Positions 17,018 to 27,862 of a DNA stretch of 53,146 nt are shown here, in pieces. The first letter of the stretch is position 1; each line of letters starts with the position of its first letter. The stretch spans positions 1 to 53,146 of the forward strand of contig JARLIY010000088.1 of assembly GCA_031291475.1 (NCBI GenBank). The letters are read 5' to 3'. The translations under genes were made by a program, and so were the position numbers. The notes under the pieces are model-generated. The model was given only the letters and a program-made list of their open reading frames with translations. It made no database searches and had not been told where the DNA came from. This stretch comes from Xanthobacteraceae bacterium (GTDB lineage Bacteria > Pseudomonadota > Alphaproteobacteria > Rhizobiales > Xanthobacteraceae).

Positions 17018-17288
17018 CACCCTCACGCGTACGCTCGAAACGCGACGCTTCCCCGTTTTCAGCAACCGCTGCCGCAGTGGCGCGAATGCGACACATTTCA
17101 ATATTGTCGGGTTAACCTTGCGGACGCGTTAATCGTGCGAGAGGCGCCGCATTTGTTGCGCGGGAAGGCAAACTCCCCGATCGCCGCCGCGCTGCGCGCG
17201 GCGCAATAACGCGATTTTCGTTGCTCTTTGTTAACCAAAAGGCAATGCGCGCCCTCAATACTCGCCGCCGATCCGAAACCGTGCCGCG

Positions 17289-18638
17289 ATGTCCGACATA
17301 CTCCCCGCCCAATTGATGGACTGGCAATCGGCCGGCCTGGTCGTCGCATTGGTTTTTCTGGCGGTCGGCGCTTTCGGTGTCAGCCGCATGCGCGCGAAAA
17401 TCCGGCATTTGACCGGTGCCGTGAATCACATGTCGCAAGGCCTGTGCATGTTCGATGCTTCCGGCCGCATCGTCGTCTGCAATCAGCAATATCTGCGCAT
17501 GTACAAACTTTCGCCCGACGTGGTGAAACCGGGCTGCACGTTGCGCACGCTCATGGAGCATCGCAAGCAGACCGGGCTCCTCACCTTCGATCCGGAGAAA
17601 TATTGCAAAGACATTCTGGAGAGCATCCGCGCCGGCAAGACCTCGAAGTGGCTGATCGAGGCAAGCGACGGGCGCAAGGTCCATGCCATCAACGAGCCGA
17701 TGCCGGGCGGCGGCTGGGTATCGACCCATGAGGACATTACCGAGCAGCGGCTGCTGCAACAGCAGCGCGACGACATGGTCGAGCAGCAAAAGCGGCGCCG
17801 CGCCATCGACGAGGTGATCGCTTCCTTTCGTACGCAAATGGAACCGCTGCTCAGGACGTTCGGCCACAGCGCGGCGGCGATGAAGTCGACCGCCGAGACG
17901 CTCTCGGCCGCGTCAAATCATTCGTCGCATTGCGCCACCAGCGCGGTTGCGGCGTCGAACGAGGCCACGACGGGAGTGAAGACCGCGGCCGCCGCCGCCG
18001 ACGAACTGGCGACTTCAATCGCCGAGATCGCCCGCCAGATCGCGCGGACCAACCAGGTCGTGCACATGGCGGTGGGTGAAGCGCAGACCACCAACGGCGA
18101 GATGACGACGCTTGCCGAGTCGGCGCAGAAGATCGGCGATATCGTCAAGCTCATTCAGACCATCGCCGAGCAGACCAACCTGCTCGCGCTCAACGCCACG
18201 ATCGAAGCGGCGCGGGCCGGCGATGCAGGCCGCGGCTTCGCCGTCGTCGCCTCCGAGGTCAAATCGCTTGCCGTGCAGACCGCCAAGGCGACGGAGGCGA
18301 TCATCGGGCAGATCCTCGCCGTGCAAGGCGCCACCGCAAGCGCGGTCGAATCGATCCGCCGCATCAGCGAGCGCATGCGCGAAATCCAGCACTATGCGTC
18401 CGGCGTCGCGGCTTCGATCGAGGAGCAGAGCACCGCGACCGACAACATTTCTTCCAATGTGGCGAGTGCGGCGCAAGCGACGCAGAGCATGGCCGAAGTG
18501 CTCAGCGACGTCGCCGGGGCGGCGACGCAGACCCACATGTCGGCCGAGGTCGTGCTCGATACTTCACAATCGGTGGACGCCGCGGTCGCCGATTTGCGCC
18601 GGCATATCGAGCAATTTCTCGCCAGCGTCGCGGCCTAG
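17289..18638 (+). CDS. Methyl-accepting chemotaxis protein with PAS domain
   Basis: The 449-residue receptor has a single N-terminal membrane helix (about 14-32), a PAS domain (about 45-150, starting MSQGLCMFDASGRIVVCNQQYLRMY), and a C-terminal MCP signalling domain whose hairpin tip EQTNLLALNATIEAARAG and GRGFAVVASEVKSLA contact CheA and CheW. There is no periplasmic ligand domain, so it must sense an intracellular cue through the PAS fold. A coiled-coil linker (about 155-190) joins the parts. No che genes are in the window. It converges on ppdK. Confidence 0.93.
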   Translation: MSDILPAQLMDWQSAGLVVALVFLAVGAFGVSRMRAKIRHLTGAVNHMSQGLCMFDASGRIVVCNQQYLRMYKLSPDVVKPGCTLRTLMEHRKQTGLLTFDPEKYCKDILESIRAGKTSKWLIEASDGRKVHAINEPMPGGGWVSTHEDITEQRLLQQQRDDMVEQQKRRRAIDEVIASFRTQMEPLLRTFGHSAAAMKSTAETLSAASNHSSHCATSAVAASNEATTGVKTAAAAADELATSIAEIARQIARTNQVVHMAVGEAQTTNGEMTTLAESAQKIGDIVKLIQTIAEQTNLLALNATIEAARAGDAGRGFAVVASEVKSLAVQTAKATEAIIGQILAVQGATASAVESIRRISERMREIQHYASGVAASIEEQSTATDNISSNVASAAQATQSMAEVLSDVAGAATQTHMSAEVVLDTSQSVDAAVADLRRHIEQFLASVAA

Positions 18639-18651
18639 CCGCCGCGCGCGC

Positions 18652-21414
<2,763 letters not shown>

Positions 21415-21417
21415 GGC

Positions 21418-21449
21418 CTCTCGTTCGCTTAAACTGTCTCTCGTTCGCT
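21418..21449 (-). repeat. Duplicated 12-bp ribosome-site region before ppdK
   Basis: AGCGAACGAGAG on the reverse strand occurs twice, at 21429-21418 and 21449-21438, exactly 20 bp apart. The nearer copy supplies the GAGAG element 3 nt before the ppdK ATG (21414). The duplication suggests a leader-region tandem repeat that could tune translation by providing a second standby ribosome site. Confidence 0.7.
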
Positions 21450-21536
21450 CGAACTTGGCGCCACCTTAATGCAGATGCCGGCGCCGATTGCAACGCCGGC
21501 TTGGCGACTCGGTGCCGGTGCTCAAAACCAAAGCCT

Positions 21537-21698
21537 TCAATGCCAAACGAACCAGTGGTGAACGGCGTTGAGCTCCACCACGCCGACGAAAATGAGGTAG
21601 ATGGCGACGATGTAATTGAGCAGGCGCGGGATGATCAGAATGAGCAGGCCGGCGATGATGGCGACAATCGGCGTGATATGGGCGGCGGTGACGACCAT
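21537..21698 (-). CDS. DUF3096 small membrane protein
   Basis: The 53-residue protein (VTAAHITPIVAIIAGLL then ILIIPRLLNYIVAIYLIF) matches DUF3096, a family of tiny two-helix membrane proteins of unknown role. The start at 21698 follows GAGGAAAAATC, a good ribosome site; the longer frame to 21935 only translates a dispersed repeat and is rejected. It lies between ppdK and glyS on the same strand, with the repeat cluster immediately upstream. It ends in a His/Trp-rich tail (HHWFVWH) that could face the periplasm or cytosol. Confidence 0.82.
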   Translation of the reverse strand: MVVTAAHITPIVAIIAGLLILIIPRLLNYIVAIYLIFVGVVELNAVHHWFVWH

Positions 21699-21828
21699 GA
21701 TTTTTCCTCGGGGTTTTAAGGACGATGGACTGAATGAATGAGCAATGGCGTTAAACCGGCAAAGCCCGGCAGGACAAGAACGCGCCACGGCGCGTTCGGT
21801 TTCTAGCAGGTTTGACGAAATTCGGAAC

Positions 21829-21929
21829 GTCATTCCGGGACCGAGCGCAGCGAGGGGCCCGGAATCCATAACCCCAGCGCTCGCGGATATGGATTCCGGG
21901 CTCGCCGCTTCGCGGCGCCCCGGAATGAC
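21829..21929. repeat. Compound type A dispersed palindrome (101 bp)
   Basis: Outer arms GTCATTCCGGG (21829-21839) and CCCGGAATGAC (21919-21929) are the same as in the element at 4726. Inside lies a second perfect 12-bp pair, CCCGGAATCCAT (21858-21869) and ATGGATTCCGGG (21889-21900). The unit therefore looks like two head-to-head copies joined, flanking a short spacer. It sits just downstream of glyS, with DUF3096 next in the same direction, where it may act as a transcript end. Confidence 0.85.
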
Positions 21930-21931
21930 AC

Positions 21932-24001
21932 TCACCCCTCGATTTTGGAAAAATCGGCCACCGCGCGGGTGGCGGCGCGGATTTCGTTGAGCAGCTTAAG
22001 ACGATTTTCGCGCAGCTTCTTGTCCTCGACATTGACCGTCACTTTATCGAAGAAGGCATCGACATGCGGCCGTAAGCTCGCCATCGCGTGCATGGCGCCA
22101 GCAAAATCCTCCGCCGCGACGGCGCGCTCGGCTTCGGCTCTTGCGATATCGATGGCCTTGGCCAGCGCTTTCTCCTCGTCCTGCGCGTAGAGCTTCGGAT
22201 CGGGCGCGCCAATATATTCGCGGCCGTCCTTCTTCTCCTCGATGCGGATGATATTGGTCGCGCGCTTGTACCCCGCGAGCAGGTTCTTGCCGTCCTCGGT
22301 GTCGAGGAATTTTCCCAGCGCCTCGACGCGGCGGACGATGAGCCAAAGATCATCTTGGCCGTCGAGCGCGAACACCGCGTCAACCAGATCGTGCCGCGCG
22401 CCTTGCTCGCGCAATTGGACCTTCAGACGGTCGGCGAAGAATGAAAGAAGATCGCCAAATTCTCTGCGGTGGTGAGCGGCAAATATCGGCATCAATCGAA
22501 GCCGCAGCTTATTATCGAGAACTATTCTGATTATGCCCAGCGCCGCACGCCGCAGCGCATAGGGGTCCTTGCTCCCCGTCGGCTTTTCATCGATCGCCCA
22601 GAATCCGACCAAAGTATCGATCTTGTCCGCGAGCGCCACCGCAACCGACACCGGATCGCTCGGTACTAGGTCGTCCGGCCCTTTCGGCTTGTAGTGGTCC
22701 TCGCAAGCGTGCGCCACGGCCTCATCCTCGCCCTGCGCCTCGGCGTAGTATTTGCCCATCAGCCCCTGCAGCTCAGGAAATTCGCCGACCACTTCGGTCA
22801 GCAAATCCGTCTTGCAAAGCCGCGCGGCGCGCTTCGCCTTTCCCACGTCGGCGCCGACCAGCGGCGCGAGTTCCGCGGCGAGAAGCTCGATGCGCTCGAC
22901 GCGTTCCCATTGCGTGCCGAGTTTCTCGTGGAACACGATGTCCTTGAATTTCGGCATGCGGTCTTCGAGCCGCATTTTCAGATCGGTTTCATAGAAGAAC
23001 TTGGCGTCGGCGAGCCGGGCGCGAATGACGCGCTCGTTGCCGGCGACGATGGCTTTGCCGCCGTCTTCCGCCTCGATATTGGCGACCAGGATGAATTTAT
23101 CGACGAGCCTGGCGTGAGCTGCGTCGCGCAGCACGAAGCACTTCTGGTTGTTGCGGATGGTGGCGCGGACTACTTCTTCGGGGATGCGCAAAAATCCCTC
23201 GTCGAACGCGCCCATCAGCACCACCGGCCATTCGACGAGGCCCGCGACCTCGGCGAGGAGGCCGTCGTCGGCGACGAGTTCGAGCCCCTGGGCGAAGGCA
23301 AGCTGCTTCGCTTCGGTGTGGATGATGTCGCGGCGGCGCGCGGCGTCCAGCACCACCTTGGCCTTGTCGAGCTTTTGCGTGTAGTCGGCGAGGCGGCGCA
23401 CGGTGAACGGCTTGGGCGACATAAAGCGGTGGCCGCGCGTCTCGTTGCTCGCGGTGATGCCGTCGACGGAGAACGCCACGACGTCGGGCTCCTCGGTCTC
23501 CGGCCCGAAGGTGGCGACGATGGAATGCAGCGGGCGGACCCAGTTAAGCGCGCCCGGCTCTTTCGACTGCGTGCCCCAGCGCATGGATTTCGGCCAAGGG
23601 AAGGTCCTGATCACCTCGGGCAAAATCTCGGCGATCACGTCGAGCGCCGCGCGGCCCGGTTTCTCGATCACCGCAATATAAAAGTCGCCCTTCTTGTCCG
23701 GCTGCACTTTCGCGTCTTTGATCGATTTGAGGCCCGCGGCCTTCAAAAATCCGGCGACGGCGCTGTCCGGCGCGCCGACGCGCGGGCCCTTCTTCTCCTC
23801 GCGCACGTCGGGCTGGCGCACCGGCACGCCCTGCACGGCGAGCGTGAGCCGTCGCGGCGTCACGAATGCCTTGGCGCCTTCATAGGCGAGACCGGCGTCG
23901 ACCAGGCGGTCGGTCACGAGCTTGCGCAGATCGTCCGCCGCGCGCGCCTGCATGCGGGCGGGGATTTCCTCGGAGAAAAGCTCGAGCAGAAGATCGGGCA
24001 T
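21932..24001 (-). CDS. glyS: Glycine--tRNA ligase beta subunit
   Basis: The 689-residue protein begins [21 protein letters not shown], the hallmark start of GlyS, and continues through the ARVGAP-like RVGAPDS region, GHRFMSP, an HD-like central domain and a helical C-terminal anticodon-binding part. With GlyQ it forms the alpha2beta2 bacterial enzyme that charges tRNA-Gly. Its ATG overlaps the stop of the CDGSH gene (ATGA at 24001-24003 on the opposite sense), so translation is probably coupled. Length is typical. Downstream is a dispersed palindrome. Confidence 0.97.
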   Translation of the reverse strand: MPDLLLELFSEEIPARMQARAADDLRKLVTDRLVDAGLAYEGAKAFVTPRRLTLAVQGVPVRQPDVREEKKGPRVGAPDSAVAGFLKAAGLKSIKDAKVQPDKKGDFYIAVIEKPGRAALDVIAEILPEVIRTFPWPKSMRWGTQSKEPGALNWVRPLHSIVATFGPETEEPDVVAFSVDGITASNETRGHRFMSPKPFTVRRLADYTQKLDKAKVVLDAARRRDIIHTEAKQLAFAQGLELVADDGLLAEVAGLVEWPVVLMGAFDEGFLRIPEEVVRATIRNNQKCFVLRDAAHARLVDKFILVANIEAEDGGKAIVAGNERVIRARLADAKFFYETDLKMRLEDRMPKFKDIVFHEKLGTQWERVERIELLAAELAPLVGADVGKAKRAARLCKTDLLTEVVGEFPELQGLMGKYYAEAQGEDEAVAHACEDHYKPKGPDDLVPSDPVSVAVALADKIDTLVGFWAIDEKPTGSKDPYALRRAALGIIRIVLDNKLRLRLMPIFAAHHRREFGDLLSFFADRLKVQLREQGARHDLVDAVFALDGQDDLWLIVRRVEALGKFLDTEDGKNLLAGYKRATNIIRIEEKKDGREYIGAPDPKLYAQDEEKALAKAIDIARAEAERAVAAEDFAGAMHAMASLRPHVDAFFDKVTVNVEDKKLRENRLKLLNEIRAATRAVADFSKIEG

Positions 24002-24246
24002 CAGGCGAGCGTCTTATGCGTCCCGTCGCACATCGGCTTCTTTGACGAACGCTTGCAGGCGCAGAACCAAACCTTCTCCGACTTCGGCGCCTTGAACTCG
24101 ATCGGCGTAAAGCTCGTCACCTTGTGCGAGCCGTCGCAGAACGGCTGCTTCTTCGAGCGCCCGCAGGCGCACCACCAATAGCTCTTGCCGGCCTCGACAT
24201 CGACCGTGATCGGTGCCCGTCCGCCGATTTCTGGCATTTCGCTCAT
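24001..24246 (-). CDS. CDGSH iron-sulfur protein with two cluster motifs
   Basis: The 81-residue protein contains two complete CDGSH motifs: C26-x-C28 with C37-D-G-S-H41, and C62-x-C64 with C73-D-G-T-H77. Each motif normally holds a labile [2Fe-2S] cluster through three Cys and one His, so the protein resembles two-cluster mitoNEET-related (MiNT/CISD3-like) proteins that act in redox or cluster transfer. There is no membrane anchor. The ATG at 24246 overlaps the glyQ stop and its own stop overlaps the glyS start, so it is locked between the two synthetase subunit genes. Its function in that place is unknown. Confidence 0.93.
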   Translation of the reverse strand: MSEMPEIGGRAPITVDVEAGKSYWWCACGRSKKQPFCDGSHKVTSFTPIEFKAPKSEKVWFCACKRSSKKPMCDGTHKTLA

Positions 24247-25208
24247 CGACCCTTGCCTCCGCCTTCCGTCGCGAGCCACGCCTCGCCGCAAGCTTTGGCA
24301 AGTTCGCGCACCCGCAGGATGTAGCTCTGCCGCTCGGTGACGGAAATCACCCCGCGGGCATCGAGCAGATTGAACACATGACTGGCCTTAATGCACTGGT
24401 CGTAGGCCGGCAGCGCCATCAGATGCCGCCCGCGATTGCTGCCTCCGCCGCCGTCCGTAGCCCAGCCGGCTTGCAGATATTTTTTACAAGCCGCCTCCGC
24501 CATGCGGAACTGCTCGAACAGCATGTCAGTATCGGCATATTCGAAGTTGTGGCGCGAATATTCCTGCTCCGCTTGCAGGAATATGTCGCCATAGGTGACC
24601 TTGTCCGCGCCCTCGCGGCCGTTGAAATTCAGCGCGAAGACATTTTCCACGCCCTGCACATACATGGCCAGCCGCTCGAGCCCGTAGGTGAGCTCGCCGG
24701 AGACCGGCGCACATTCGAAGCCGGCGACCTGCTGGAAATAGGTGAACTGGGAAACCTCCATGCCGTCGCACCAGCACTCCCAGCCGAGCCCCCAGGCGCC
24801 GAGCGTCGGACTCTCCCAATCGTCCTCGACAAAGCGGATATCGTGGAGCTTCGGATCGATGCCGATGGCGTAGAGCGAGCGCAGATAAAGCTCCTGCAGG
24901 TCGTCGGGCGACGGTTTGAGGATCACTTGCAGCTGATAGTAATGTTGCAAGCGGTTGGGATTTTCGCCGTAGCGGCCGTCCTTGGGCCGGCGCGAGGGCT
25001 GCACATACGCGGCCTTCCACGGCTTCGGCCCGAGCGCGCGCAATGTTGTTGCCGGATGGAAGGTGCCGGCCCCGACTTCCATGTCATAGGGCTGGAGAAT
25101 GACGCAGCCCAAATCCGCCCAGTACCGCTGCAATGCCAGGATCAGCCCCTGAAACGAGCGCTCGGGGCGGATGTGCGGCGGCGAATCGGCGTTGGCGCTT
25201 GAGGTCAT
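24243..25208 (-). CDS. glyQ: Glycine--tRNA ligase alpha subunit
   Basis: GlyQ is the catalytic class II subunit. Motif regions are clear: [18 protein letters not shown] near the start, [16 protein letters not shown], then [41 protein letters not shown] and [16 protein letters not shown]. From the ATG at 25208 the product is 321 residues, usual for the family. That ATG lacks an obvious ribosome site; a TTG at 25244 after GGTGGGG is an alternative adding 12 residues. Its stop overlaps the CDGSH gene start by ATGA, forming a glyQ-CDGSH-glyS coupled unit. Confidence 0.95.
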   Translation of the reverse strand: MTSSANADSPPHIRPERSFQGLILALQRYWADLGCVILQPYDMEVGAGTFHPATTLRALGPKPWKAAYVQPSRRPKDGRYGENPNRLQHYYQLQVILKPSPDDLQELYLRSLYAIGIDPKLHDIRFVEDDWESPTLGAWGLGWECWCDGMEVSQFTYFQQVAGFECAPVSGELTYGLERLAMYVQGVENVFALNFNGREGADKVTYGDIFLQAEQEYSRHNFEYADTDMLFEQFRMAEAACKKYLQAGWATDGGGGSNRGRHLMALPAYDQCIKASHVFNLLDARGVISVTERQSYILRVRELAKACGEAWLATEGGGKGR

Positions 25209-25258
25209 CGGGACGTTGTTGGTGAAACGCCCGCCTGCGGTCAAGTCTCATCCCCACC

Positions 25259-25338
25259 GCTCTTCCCCGCGAAAGCGGGGACCCAGAAGGCACAGTGGCG
25301 GCCAGCCAAAACTGGATTCCCGCTTGCGCGGGAATGAG
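25259..25338. repeat. Dispersed palindrome pair, type B
   Basis: Two hairpins lie in tandem: CCCCGC-gaaa-GCGGGG (25265-25280) and TTCCCGC-ttgc-GCGGGAA (25317-25334), joined by a 36-bp spacer containing ACCCAG and CTGGAT. This head-to-head layout is a familiar dispersed element in Bradyrhizobium-like genomes. It lies between the small membrane protein gene and glyQ, upstream of the latter. Confidence 0.8.
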
Positions 25339-25346
25339 CGGCCTTA

Positions 25347-25541
25347 TTAGTCCGGCCGGTATTCGCCCGTAACGGGGTCGCGCTTCAATGTCGGCAGCGC
25401 CTCGCAGTTGACCGGCTCGACGGTGGCGCGCTCGCGCACCTCATCGAGCTCGGCGTTCACGCGCTGCACCTCTCTGACGCACCAGCGCACCAGGACGGCC
25501 GTGCCCATCACTGCGAGCGCAAAGGCAAATACCGGCGGCAT
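25347..25541 (-). CDS. Small single-span membrane protein, hypothetical
   Basis: The 64-residue protein has one N-terminal hydrophobic helix (about 3-20, MPPVFAFALAVMGTAVLVRW) followed by a charged helical segment (REVQRVNAELDEVRERA) and a short tail ending DPVTGEYRPD. The C-terminal tail pattern is common in small conserved Rhizobiales proteins, but I do not know a function. It lies 31 bp after the SppA-type peptidase stop on the same strand and may be co-transcribed with it. Confidence 0.7.
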   Translation of the reverse strand: MPPVFAFALAVMGTAVLVRWCVREVQRVNAELDEVRERATVEPVNCEALPTLKRDPVTGEYRPD

Positions 25542-25572
25542 CCCGTCCTCCGATGTTCACTCAAAGAGCGTA

Positions 25573-26505
25573 TTATAGCCCGTAACGCGCCCAGAGCGCG
25601 CGTGCTTCAAGCGCCGAAATCATGTCATCCGCAAGGCTGGCTTGGGCGAGGCCGGCTGGGGCAAGCCCGTCCGAGATCAATTCACCGCGACCGACGCCGA
25701 ACACCCGCCGGGCGAGGAGGCCGCGATCGGCGCTGATCAGCGGCATGAACACCTTGTCGCCGAAGCGCGTGCGCAGCGTGGAACGCAGATCGCCGATGCC
25801 GTCAACGAGACCGAATTCCAGCGCCCGCCGTCCGGACCAGTATTCGCCGCTGAACAGGCTGTCTTCCGGGCCGGTCAGCTTGTCGCCGCGCCGCGACTTC
25901 ACCAGCGCGATGAAGTCGTCGTGGATTTCCCGTTGCAATTTCTTCAGGCGCTCGACGTCGCCGGGATTCTCCGGCAGGAACGGGTCGAGCATGGCTTTAT
26001 GTTCGCCCGACGTATAGAGCCGTCGCTCGATGCCGATTTTGGCGATCAGCTTGTCGAAGCCGAACGAGCCGCCGACCACGCCGATCGAGCCGACGATCGA
26101 GTAGGGATCGGCGACGATCTCGTCCGCGGCGCAGGCGATCATGTAGCCGCCCGACGCTGCGGCATCTTCCACGAAGGCAATGACGCGGAGATTTTTCGCC
26201 TGTGCCAGGTCGCGGACACGGCGGAAGATGAGATGTGATTGCGCCGGCGAACCGCCCGGCGAATTGATGGCGAGCGCCACCGCCGCAGCGTTGCGCATGG
26301 CGAAGGCGCGATCGAGCGCGCGGGCAATTCCGACCATGGTCAGCCCGGGCCGCAACGGCGTCGAGAAGCCGATGACGCCGGTGAGCCGCACCACCGGCAC
26401 AACCGGGCGGTCGCTGCGGAAGCGTTGAGGCAGAAATTCGCGCAGCGCCGCGAGCGCGCGCTTCCACCCCTCCCTCACGCGTTCACCGGTCCAGGGCTCG
26501 CTCAT
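25573..26505 (-). CDS. S49 family peptidase (SppA-like)
   Basis: SppA-type serine peptidases digest signal peptides or membrane-derived fragments with a Ser-Lys dyad. From the ATG at 26505 the 310-residue protein has S118 (DAAASGGYMIA) and K170 (GEHKAML), 52 residues apart as in Bacillus SppA (Ser147, Lys199). NSPGGSPAQS and VGSIGVVGG are conserved. No N-terminal membrane anchor is visible, so this is a soluble short-type member. A GTG at 26514 is an alternative start. A CtrA-like box GTAA-N7-TTAAC at 26541-26556 lies 36 bp upstream. Confidence 0.92.
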   Translation of the reverse strand: MSEPWTGERVREGWKRALAALREFLPQRFRSDRPVVPVVRLTGVIGFSTPLRPGLTMVGIARALDRAFAMRNAAAVALAINSPGGSPAQSHLIFRRVRDLAQAKNLRVIAFVEDAAASGGYMIACAADEIVADPYSIVGSIGVVGGSFGFDKLIAKIGIERRLYTSGEHKAMLDPFLPENPGDVERLKKLQREIHDDFIALVKSRRGDKLTGPEDSLFSGEYWSGRRALEFGLVDGIGDLRSTLRTRFGDKVFMPLISADRGLLARRVFGVGRGELISDGLAPAGLAQASLADDMISALEARALWARYGL

Positions 26506-26540
26506 CGAATCCACATAGGCAGGGCCGGGCGCACCCTCAA

Positions 26541-26556
26541 GTAACCGATTGTTAAC
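26541..26556. promoter_or_regulatory. CtrA-like box upstream of S49 peptidase gene
   Basis: GTAA (26541-26544), seven bases, then TTAAC (26552-26556) matches the CtrA consensus TTAA-N7-TTAAC with one mismatch. It lies between the divergent peptidase gene and the small ORF at 26607 and could serve either. Binding is unproven. Confidence 0.4.
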
Positions 26557-26606
26557 CCGGCGCGACGTTTGTTCGTCTCAGGCGACAATGCCGGGGTGTG
26601 CAAGCC

Positions 26607-26705
26607 ATGAAAATATACGTGCTCCTGATGCTGATCGGCGTCATCGTCAGTCTTTCCTCTATCCCCATCCGCCCGGTGAAGCCTGAAGCGGCGCCATCGC
26701 CCTAG
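26607..26705 (+). CDS. Candidate 32-residue membrane microprotein
   Basis: An ATG at 26607 opens a 32-codon frame ending in TAG at 26705. The product is one hydrophobic helix (KIYVLLMLIGVIVSLSS) followed by PIRPVKPEAAPSP, the layout of single-span small membrane proteins. GGGGTG lies about 9 nt before the start. The frame fills a gap otherwise without genes between the divergent peptidase and the convergent methylase gene. It is too short to be sure of by composition alone. Confidence 0.4.
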   Translation: MKIYVLLMLIGVIVSLSSIPIRPVKPEAAPSP

Positions 26706-26729
26706 TCGACACAGGCGTAATCCGACCCG

Positions 26730-27530
26730 CTATACAATCTCGGCCAGCGGCAGCAATGCGCCTTCGCGCAGCACGGCCTCGGCTGCGGCGCTCGGTTTTC
26801 CCGCCGCATCGGCGAGAATTAAGCCCGGCAACAGCGACAAAGGTGCGCGGCTCGCCTTGACGGCGCGGACGAGCACGCGAATCGCCGGCGCATCCGTCTT
26901 TGGGTGAATCGGCAGGATCGCGATCGCGCCGAAGCCTTTCGCCAGCGCCGCAAGCACCCCGTCGAGTCCGTCCGCGCGCCAGATCAGCGTCAGCGTGCCC
27001 GCCGGACGCAGGAGGCGCGCCGCCGCGCCGGTCCATTGCACGAGCGTGCCATGCGTCGCGGCATGGGCCAGCCGCCGGCCGCGATCGGGCGACGGATGCG
27101 CCGCCGCATTGAACGGCGGATTCATCAGCACATGGTCCGCGCTGCCGGGCGCCATTCCGGCAGCGGCAAAGGCCGCGGGACGCGCGGCGACATCGAGACA
27201 AATGGCGCGCACGCGCGCCGCGAGCTTGTTGCCGGCGGCGTTTTCCCGCGCGAGCGCCACCAAATCCGCATCGATCTCGACCAGCGTGACGGCAAGACCG
27301 TCCACGCGCCGCGCGACAGCCAATCCCGCCGCGCCGACGCCGGCGCCGAGATCGACCAGGCGGTCGCCTGGGCGAGCCGAACACGCCCCTGCGAGCAGGA
27401 TAGCGTCGTGGCCGACGCGGTGTCCCTTGCGCGGCTGGCGCAAAACGAGCCGGCCGCCGAGGACAACGTCCTCGCTGATCCGCGCCCCCTCAGCGGCCAT
27501 CGCGGCGAATCTCATTGGCGTAGCCGGCAT
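26730..27530 (-). CDS. tRNA1(Val) A37 N6-methyltransferase-like protein (TrmN6/YfiC)
   Basis: The 266-residue protein is a class I SAM-dependent methylase: LGGRLVLRQPRKGHRVGHDAILLA is the typical N-terminal motif of the YfiC/TrmN6 group, VDLGAGVGAAGLAV is motif I for SAM, and MNPPFN is the (N/D)PPY-type catalytic motif for amino-group methylation of adenine. The tRNA1(Val) substrate is by homology. The ATG at 27530 overlaps the DUF2007 gene by 41 bp; ATGs at 27515 and 27500 are equally possible starts. Confidence 0.82.
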   Translation of the reverse strand: MPATPMRFAAMAAEGARISEDVVLGGRLVLRQPRKGHRVGHDAILLAGACSARPGDRLVDLGAGVGAAGLAVARRVDGLAVTLVEIDADLVALARENAAGNKLAARVRAICLDVAARPAAFAAAGMAPGSADHVLMNPPFNAAAHPSPDRGRRLAHAATHGTLVQWTGAAARLLRPAGTLTLIWRADGLDGVLAALAKGFGAIAILPIHPKTDAPAIRVLVRAVKASRAPLSLLPGLILADAAGKPSAAAEAVLREGALLPLAEIV

Positions 27531-27720
27531 CCGTCAACAGCCGGCGCGCGGCGTCGAGCTCGCCGTCGCCGACGAGAATGCGGCGCGGGAAGATGCCGAT
27601 CGAGCCTTCCAGCACGCTCATATTCTGATCGACCACCATGTGATCGATATGCGCCCCCTTGAGCAGCGCCTCGATTGCCGAAACCAACACCGCGTCGGTG
27701 GTACGAACAAGCTCGCGCAA
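27490..27720 (-). CDS. DUF2007 small protein
   Basis: The 76-residue protein (LVRTTDAVLVSAIEALLKG then DQNMSVLEGSIGIFPRRILV) matches DUF2007, a small ferredoxin-like fold annotated as a possible signal-transducing protein. It begins at a TTG (27720) after AGGG; no ATG is in frame upstream of the conserved part. Its end overlaps the methylase gene, so the two are coupled. The gene is divergent from the GT-C-like membrane protein and lies back-to-back with its promoter. Confidence 0.82.
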   Translation of the reverse strand: MRELVRTTDAVLVSAIEALLKGAHIDHMVVDQNMSVLEGSIGIFPRRILVGDGELDAARRLLTDAGYANEIRRDGR

Positions 27721-27862
27721 AGCGCCCTACCCTTCGCCGCCGATCGCGCGGCTTCTGCATGGCGGAAATCGAACTTCGGCAGCGATCGCTATAATTGCCA
27801 GTCTGCCCCCGTGTGGCTATAAGCCATTATTCCACTTTCCCTGGCAAAGAGCTCGACATTCG

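Noticed and set aside
18639..18651. Terminator between the convergent chemoreceptor and ppdK genes
   Set aside because: The gap is only 13 bp and shows no usable hairpin with a T-run.
22694..24181. 495-codon open frame on the plus strand
   Set aside because: It is antisense to glyS and the CDGSH gene, both unmistakable, and has no recognisable domain.
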